From Novosphingobium sp. (lineage in GTDB: Bacteria; Pseudomonadota; Alphaproteobacteria; Sphingomonadales; Sphingomonadaceae), in contig JAQVEQ010000099.1 of assembly GCA_028697875.1 (NCBI GenBank), forward strand, positions 1-10,649: 10,649 bases of DNA. The letters run 5' to 3'. A program made the position numbers and the translations under genes. Each line of letters starts with the position of its first letter. Position 1 is the stretch's first letter. Below the pieces are notes generated by a model that saw only the letters and a list, made by a program, of their open reading frames with translations, did no database searches and had not been told where the DNA came from. Below, one piece after another: positions 7,995-10,649 of the stretch.

Positions 7995-8007
7995 GCTGCA
8001 TTGCAGC
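7995..8007. repeat. 13-base perfect palindrome in the receptor leader
   Basis: GCTGCA-T-TGCAGC is an uninterrupted 6-base inverted repeat around one central base, located in the predicted leader 42-54 bases upstream of the receptor start. It could be a protein-binding site or a short RNA hairpin, although a one-base loop would force the inner pairs open. No further pairing extends outward. Confidence 0.3.
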
Positions 8008-8009
8008 AG

Positions 8010-8051
8010 TTAGACATAAATACGGCATATTTGTAACGATATTACGTCTAA
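8010..8051. promoter_or_regulatory. Inverted-repeat arms over the receptor promoter (candidate operator)
   Basis: The left arm TTAGACATAA (8010-8019) and right arm TTACGTCTAA (8042-8051) are inverted copies matching at 9 of 10 positions. Their centres lie 32 bases apart, about three helical turns, so both arms face the same side of the DNA. The right arm overlaps the predicted -10 box and start site on the minus strand; the left arm lies about 25-35 bases into the leader. This suits a regulator binding two half-sites, but no regulator gene is adjacent and the sequence was not matched to a known operator. Confidence 0.35.
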
Positions 8052-8078
8052 TATATTAAATAGTTCACCTTCATGCAA
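8050..8078 (-). promoter_or_regulatory. Predicted sigma70 promoter for the TonB-receptor/phosphatase unit
   Basis: On the minus strand, TTGCAT (8078-8073) and TATATT (8055-8050) are separated by exactly 17 bases. The -10 element matches the consensus at 5 of 6 positions and the -35 at 3 of 6. The surrounding 8010-8095 is clearly AT-rich against its GC-rich flanks. Transcription would start near 8043, giving a leader of about 90 bases before the receptor ATG at 7953. The weak -35 leaves room for an activator. Confidence 0.5.
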
Positions 8079-8102
8079 ATTGAGTGCGTTTTTGTGCAAC
8101 TC

Positions 8103-8876
8103 TCAGGCTGTTCGGTGTTCCAGCAGCCAATCGACCGCGCTGGCGAGGTCGTCGGCCACGGTGCTGGGCGGCGGCGAAATCTCCCGTTCGGCACCTTCGC
8201 GGTATTTCCCGGTGCGGACGAGAATCCCGGCAAGGCCGCAGGCCATGGCACCGGCCACGTCGGATTCGACATCGTCTCCGATCATAACGGCCTCTCCCGC
8301 CGCGCAGCCCATGCTGGCGAGAGCCGACTCGAAAAAGGCCGGGGCGGGCTTGCCCAGCACCAAGGGGTCCCGCCGGCTTGCAAAGGCAAGCGCGGCGACG
8401 AACGGACCGGCGTCGAGGCTGAGCCCGCCATCCGCATCCCGGAAGCTGCGATTGTTCGCCAGTGCGAGGAAAGCCGCCCCCCGGTCGAGCGCGCGGAAGG
8501 CCGCGTTGAGCGCAACGTAAGTGAAGTCTTCCCCCGCATCGCCCACCACCAGAGCTTCCGCCTTTCCCGGCGGAAGCCCGGCGAAATCCTCCACCAGAGA
8601 CGGATGGACCAGCAGATGCGGCGCGAACCCCCGCTCCACGATCAGCCGCCGGGCGGCCAGTGCTGGCGTAAAGAGTTCCTCTTCCGCGACATCGACGCCC
8701 ATGCCCCGGAGCTTTTCGAGAAGCACCCGGTGCGGGCTGCGCGTCGAATTGGTCAGGAAGCGAATGGAAAGACCCGCATCGCGCAGCCGGCCGATCGCAT
8801 CGATCGCGCCGGGCACGGGCCGGTCGCCGACATAGACCACACCGCCAATGTCAAGGAGTACGCCGCATATCCGCAT
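8103..8876 (-). CDS. HAD-superfamily IIA phosphatase, LHPP/HDHD2-like
   Basis: A 257-residue cytoplasmic HAD hydrolase of subfamily IIA. Motif I is VLLDIGGVVYV (6-16; nucleophile D9), motif II FLTNSTRSPHR (40-50), motif III VLGKPAP (173-179; K176) and motif IV MIGDDVESD (198-206; D201, D202, D206). The cap domain lies between motifs II and III. Overall order and wording (LLDI-GGVVY, VGDAGEDFTY, LDAGPFVAAL, VMIGDDVESDV, RTGKYR) follow the LHPP/TIGR01458 group, whose mammalian member dephosphorylates phosphohistidine, phospholysine and pyrophosphate in vitro. The residue two after the nucleophile is glycine (G11), where most HAD phosphatases have the acid/base aspartate; LHPP itself has serine there. 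ATG 8876 has only a weak GGGA upstream. The gene lies 149 bases before the receptor on the same strand, but the receptor appears to have its own promoter. Confidence 0.9.
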   Translation of the reverse strand: MRICGVLLDIGGVVYVGDRPVPGAIDAIGRLRDAGLSIRFLTNSTRSPHRVLLEKLRGMGVDVAEEELFTPALAARRLIVERGFAPHLLVHPSLVEDFAGLPPGKAEALVVGDAGEDFTYVALNAAFRALDRGAAFLALANNRSFRDADGGLSLDAGPFVAALAFASRRDPLVLGKPAPAFFESALASMGCAAGEAVMIGDDVESDVAGAMACGLAGILVRTGKYREGAEREISPPPSTVADDLASAVDWLLEHRTA

Positions 8877-8948
8877 GCGCTGAATCCCGATATTGCCCGT
8901 AACGGCAACATCCTATCGCAAGCGCTCTCTTCCGGGAAGCCGCCTACC

Positions 8949-8965
8949 GCCCTGCAAGGCAGGGC
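8949..8965. repeat. Second hairpin, in tandem with the terminator
   Basis: GCCCTGC (8949-8955) and GCAGGGC (8959-8965) form a perfect 7-base-pair stem around the loop AAG. It lies just beyond the U-tract of the adjacent terminator on the minus strand, separated from the first hairpin only by the four-base A/T run. It may back up termination or protect an RNA end. It also sits upstream of the HAD gene promoter region. Confidence 0.5.
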
Positions 8966-8994
8966 AAAACCCGGCAGCCATCGTGGCCGCCGGG
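8966..8994 (-). terminator. Rho-independent terminator after the small secreted protein gene
   Basis: CCCGGC-A-GCCA (8970-8980) pairs with TGGC-C-GCCGGG (8984-8994) around a 3-base loop, giving a 10-base-pair stem with one A/C mismatch. On the minus strand the hairpin is followed by TTTT (8969-8966) and lies 27 bases beyond the stop of the 9022-9342 gene, as expected for an intrinsic terminator with a short U-tract. A second hairpin follows directly. Confidence 0.7.
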
Positions 8995-9021
8995 TCGTTT
9001 CCGGAACCGCTCGACCGCAGG

Positions 9022-9342
9022 TTACTGCGGCAGCTTCGCGAGTTCTTCGTCGATCTTTTCGAGCCGTTCTTCCGTGACGTCATCCGGCGCATAGGGCTGG
9101 ATCGCCCGCAGCGTCAGGAAGCGGGCCATCTCGATCTGCTCGTTGTCGGTCATGCCGGGAATGTACTTGTCGATGATGGCCTTGGCGGCCGGATCGTCCA
9201 GCAGCGTACCGATCTCGGTATCCGCAGTCGTATATTTCGGCGCCGGGGCTTGGACGGCGGGAGTGGCAGCTTCGGTTGCGAAAGCGGCAGTGCCGCCAAT
9301 CGCCAATGCCGCAGCAACAGTGGCGGCCAGGAACTTGCGCAT
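9022..9342 (-). CDS. Small secreted protein of unknown function
   Basis: A 106-residue protein with a clear signal peptide (MRKFLAATVAAALAIGGTAAFA, about 1-22). It is followed by a short Ala/Pro-rich linker (24-35) and a charged helical C-terminal part with DPAAKAIIDKYIPGMTDNEQ (50-69) and EERLEKIDEELAKLPQ (91-106). There is no cysteine, so it is neither a lipoprotein nor disulfide-bonded; the likely location is the periplasm. I do not recognise a named family. The start at 9342 is supported by GAGAGGA upstream and by the signal peptide; the frame is open much further upstream, but those residues overlap the TetR gene and look non-coding. The gene lies 89 bases after the TetR gene, has its own promoter candidate and is closed by a hairpin terminator, so it is probably a separate transcript. 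Confidence 0.85.
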   Translation of the reverse strand: MRKFLAATVAAALAIGGTAAFATEAATPAVQAPAPKYTTADTEIGTLLDDPAAKAIIDKYIPGMTDNEQIEMARFLTLRAIQPYAPDDVTEERLEKIDEELAKLPQ

Positions 9343-9384
9343 GAAAAATCCTCTCGATCTTGGGCGAACGCTTCGCCTCGCGAT

Positions 9385-9413
9385 CTTATCGCACGCAATC
9401 GTTCGAATTGCAA
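9385..9413 (-). promoter_or_regulatory. Predicted sigma70 promoter of the small secreted protein gene
   Basis: On the minus strand, TTGCAA (9413-9408) and GATAAG (9390-9385) are separated by 17 bases, each matching 4 of 6 consensus positions. Transcription would start near 9378, leaving a leader of about 36 bases that contains the GAGAGGA ribosome binding site. The position between two same-strand genes suggests separate expression of the secreted protein. Confidence 0.45.
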
Positions 9414-9431
9414 GAGTGCGGGAGACAGGCC

Positions 9432-10076
9432 CTACCAGGCGGTGCGGGCGGCCATGGCCAGTTCGACCGTGCGATCGGCGTAGGCAAGCAGCCGTTCGAG
9501 CGTCAATTTGCCGCTCGGCACCTCGTGAAGATGACAACCGCTGATCGCGGACACGATCATCCGGGCGACACCTTCGGGATCCCTGGCCGGAATTCCATCG
9601 CGCGCGGCTGCGGCCGCGATGTCTCCGCTTATGATATCGATCATGTAGCCATAGCCGATATCCGAGATCGTTTCCGCCAATTCGGGGAAACGATGCTGTA
9701 CGCCCAGAAGCACGCGCTGGAATGAAATAACGTCCGGCTGCATCAGCGACTTCGCCATCGTATAGGCGTGGTGACGCAGGCGTTGCCGGATATCCTCGGT
9801 CAGCAGGTAATCGAGTTTCGAAGCCTCGCTCGACCATTGCGCGATGGTATCCTTGACCACCGCGGTAAACAGGTCTTCCTTCGACGAATGGCGGGCATAG
9901 AGCGTGCCCTTGGAAATGCCCACGGCCGCCGCGACCTGTTCCATCGCGACCGCATCGAATCCCTCGGCCAGAAACAGCGTGCGCGCGGTTTCCAGGATCA
10001 CGCGATCGATCGCACTCGCACGGGCGGCACTGGGCCGTCCGCGCTTGGGCTGCAAGGCAGCGGAAGTGGTAGCCAT
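9432..10076 (-). CDS. TetR/AcrR-family transcriptional regulator
   Basis: A 214-residue TetR-type DNA-binding protein, usually a dimeric repressor released by a small ligand. A basic N-terminal arm, KRGRPSAARAS (11-21), leads into the helix-turn-helix domain: AIDRVILETARTLFLAEGFDAV (22-43), then the recognition region VAAAVGISKGTLYARHSSKEDLF (48-70). The remaining residues form the variable ligand/dimer domain, which gives no ligand hint. ATG 10076 is preceded by GAAGGGGGG and gives the standard N-terminus; an in-frame ATG at 10109 lies upstream of that ribosome binding site and is less likely. The gene is divergent from the GH3 gene, with palindromes in the shared intergenic region, so control of itself and of GH3 is the simplest guess. 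This is inferred from position, not shown. Confidence 0.93.
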   Translation of the reverse strand: MATTSAALQPKRGRPSAARASAIDRVILETARTLFLAEGFDAVAMEQVAAAVGISKGTLYARHSSKEDLFTAVVKDTIAQWSSEASKLDYLLTEDIRQRLRHHAYTMAKSLMQPDVISFQRVLLGVQHRFPELAETISDIGYGYMIDIISGDIAAAAARDGIPARDPEGVARMIVSAISGCHLHEVPSGKLTLERLLAYADRTVELAMAARTAW

Positions 10077-10142
10077 CCCCCCTTCTACAGCGCAATGCGC
10101 ATGGGACAATAGGGCGCGTGCATCGGGTTACCGCCTCGAAAA

Positions 10143-10162
10143 ATCGAACGGTACCGATCAAT
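10143..10162. promoter_or_regulatory. 20-base imperfect palindrome between the tetR and GH3 genes
   Basis: The site is centred on the perfect 8-base palindrome CGGTACCG (10149-10156); extending outward, 8 of 10 base pairs are symmetric across 10143-10162. Length and symmetry fit a TetR-family operator, and it lies in the only intergenic region shared by the regulator and its divergent neighbour. It overlaps the next palindrome by five bases. Confidence 0.45.
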
Positions 10163-10169
10163 ATATTGA
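10158..10169. promoter_or_regulatory. 12-base perfect palindrome over the GH3 -35 box
   Basis: TCAATATATTGA is a perfect 12-base palindrome whose right half merges with the TTGACA -35 element (10166-10171) of the GH3 promoter. A protein bound here would cover the -35 region. AT-rich palindromes arise more easily by chance, so the position is the main support. Confidence 0.4.
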
Positions 10170-10194
10170 CAAACGCCGCGATTAGCCGCACTTT
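10166..10194 (+). promoter_or_regulatory. Candidate promoter of the GH3 gene
   Basis: A consensus -35 hexamer, TTGACA, at 10166-10171 is followed 17 bases later by a poor -10, CACTTT (10189-10194). The strong -35 with a weak -10 is not unusual in alphaproteobacteria. The predicted start near 10201 would give a leader of roughly 25-45 bases, depending on the start codon. Confidence 0.4.
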
Positions 10195-10243
10195 CCACGG
10201 GAGAGGCGAGGCATTTCGCACCACCATGGGGAGACGAAGCCGA

Positions 10244-10649
10244 ATGGTTTCAAGGATCACTGTTGCCGCCACCTTGGCGCTTGCCACCGTCGCCGGCACC
10301 GCCGCAGCCGAGGATACTGCTCCGCAATCGCCGGAAGCCCGCGCCGAGGCCACGCTCGCCCGGATGACGGACGCGGAAAAGCTCTCGCTCCTGACCGGCG
10401 AAATGCTACCCATGGTCCCGCAAAAGGACCGCCCCGAAGGCGTCACTCTCGGGGCCGGCTATGTCCCGGGCGTGCCGCGTCTCGGCGTGCCGGCCCTGGT
10501 CGAAACCGACGCCAGCCTCGGCGTGACCAACCCGATGGGGATGCGCAAGGGCGATGGCGCCACGGCCCTGCCCTCGGGCCTCGGCATGGCCGCGACCTGG
10601 AACCCCCGCCTGATCCGCGAAGCCGGGCGCATGATCGGCAGCGAAGCCC
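10244..10649 (+). CDS. Secreted GH3 glycoside hydrolase (beta-glucosidase-like), 5' part only
   Basis: The first 135 codons of a glycoside hydrolase family 3 enzyme that continues beyond the right edge; the family usually exceeds 700 residues and hydrolyses beta-glucosides or beta-xylosides. A signal peptide (about 1-22, VAATLALATVAGTAAAED) points to the periplasm or outer surface. The GH3 N-terminal domain starts with EATLARMTDAEKLSLLTGE (35-53), then GYVPGVPRLGVPALVETDAS (72-91), including the substrate-binding-type Asp D89, and GDGATALPSGLGMAATWNP (103-121). The catalytic nucleophile lies outside the window. ATG 10244 has GGGGAGA about ten bases upstream; an in-frame ATG at 10226 would add MGRRSR and make the signal peptide more basic. 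The gene is divergent from a TetR regulator. Its substrate is unknown. Confidence 0.92.
   Translation, partial: MVSRITVAATLALATVAGTAAAEDTAPQSPEARAEATLARMTDAEKLSLLTGEMLPMVPQKDRPEGVTLGAGYVPGVPRLGVPALVETDASLGVTNPMGMRKGDGATALPSGLGMAATWNPRLIREAGRMIGSEA

Noticed and set aside
7288..8013. Plus-strand open frame opposite the receptor 5' end
   Set aside because: It crosses the signal peptide, plug and promoter region of a clear TonB-dependent receptor; no independent evidence.
8074..8099. Two TGCAA direct repeats 21 bases apart upstream of the receptor promoter
   Set aside because: Five-base repeats in an AT-rich stretch are expected by chance, although the two-turn spacing was noted.
8893..8908. 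TTGCC/GGCAA inverted repeat just upstream of the HAD gene
   Set aside because: The arms are only 5 bases with an asymmetric 6-base centre, and no regulator or promoter element lines up with it; too weak to call an operator.
8073..9077. Plus-strand open frames opposite the HAD gene
   Set aside because: The HAD motifs I-IV on the minus strand explain the sequence. The plus frame runs through a terminator and an intergenic region.
9343..10446. Long upstream extension of the small secreted protein frame
   Set aside because: The frame is open only by chance. It overlaps the TetR and GH3 genes in other frames, while the signal peptide and ribosome binding site place the real start at 9342.

Overview
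The window is high-GC DNA from an alphaproteobacterium, most likely a member of the Sphingomonadales (Novosphingobium/Sphingobium/Erythrobacteraceae type). This rests on the overall base composition, a large TonB-dependent receptor of the Xanthomonas/Caulobacter class, and the style of the RarA, tyrosine phosphatase and GH3 proteins. The genus cannot be fixed from the sequence alone. The first 12 bases are the end of an Illumina sequencing adapter, so the left edge is very probably a contig end and genomic sequence starts at base 13.

Layout from left to right. At 14-73 (-) there may be the first codons of a divergent gene cut by the contig end. A GT4-type glycosyltransferase (222-1373, +) runs convergently into a small four-helix membrane protein (1389-1832, -). 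Divergent from that, rarA (1952-3271, +) overlaps a DUF429 predicted RNase H-fold nuclease gene (3252-4145, +). A tRNA-Thr(UGU) gene follows 30 bases later (4176-4251, +). The remaining genes up to 10076 are all on the minus strand. Read in their own direction they are a TetR regulator (9432-10076), a small secreted protein (9022-9342) ended by a hairpin terminator, an LHPP-like HAD phosphatase (8103-8876), a TonB-dependent receptor (5344-7953) and a secreted tyrosine-phosphatase-like enzyme (4283-5335). Divergent from the TetR gene, a secreted GH3 glycoside hydrolase (10244 onward, +) runs off the right edge.

The clearest functional unit is the receptor-phosphatase pair. The receptor's stop codon lies inside the phosphatase ribosome binding site and only 8 bases separate the two genes. 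Both proteins carry signal peptides, and an AT-rich promoter with inverted-repeat arms sits upstream. The natural reading is outer-membrane uptake of a substrate that is dephosphorylated in the periplasm; the substrate is unknown. A second regulatory module is the TetR/GH3 divergent pair, whose intergenic region carries two overlapping palindromes on a consensus -35 box.

No mobile element, CRISPR array, phage gene or defence system is visible. No stretch above 300 bases lacks a gene. The window is largely ordinary chromosome with a few points worth checking rather than a clear new system.
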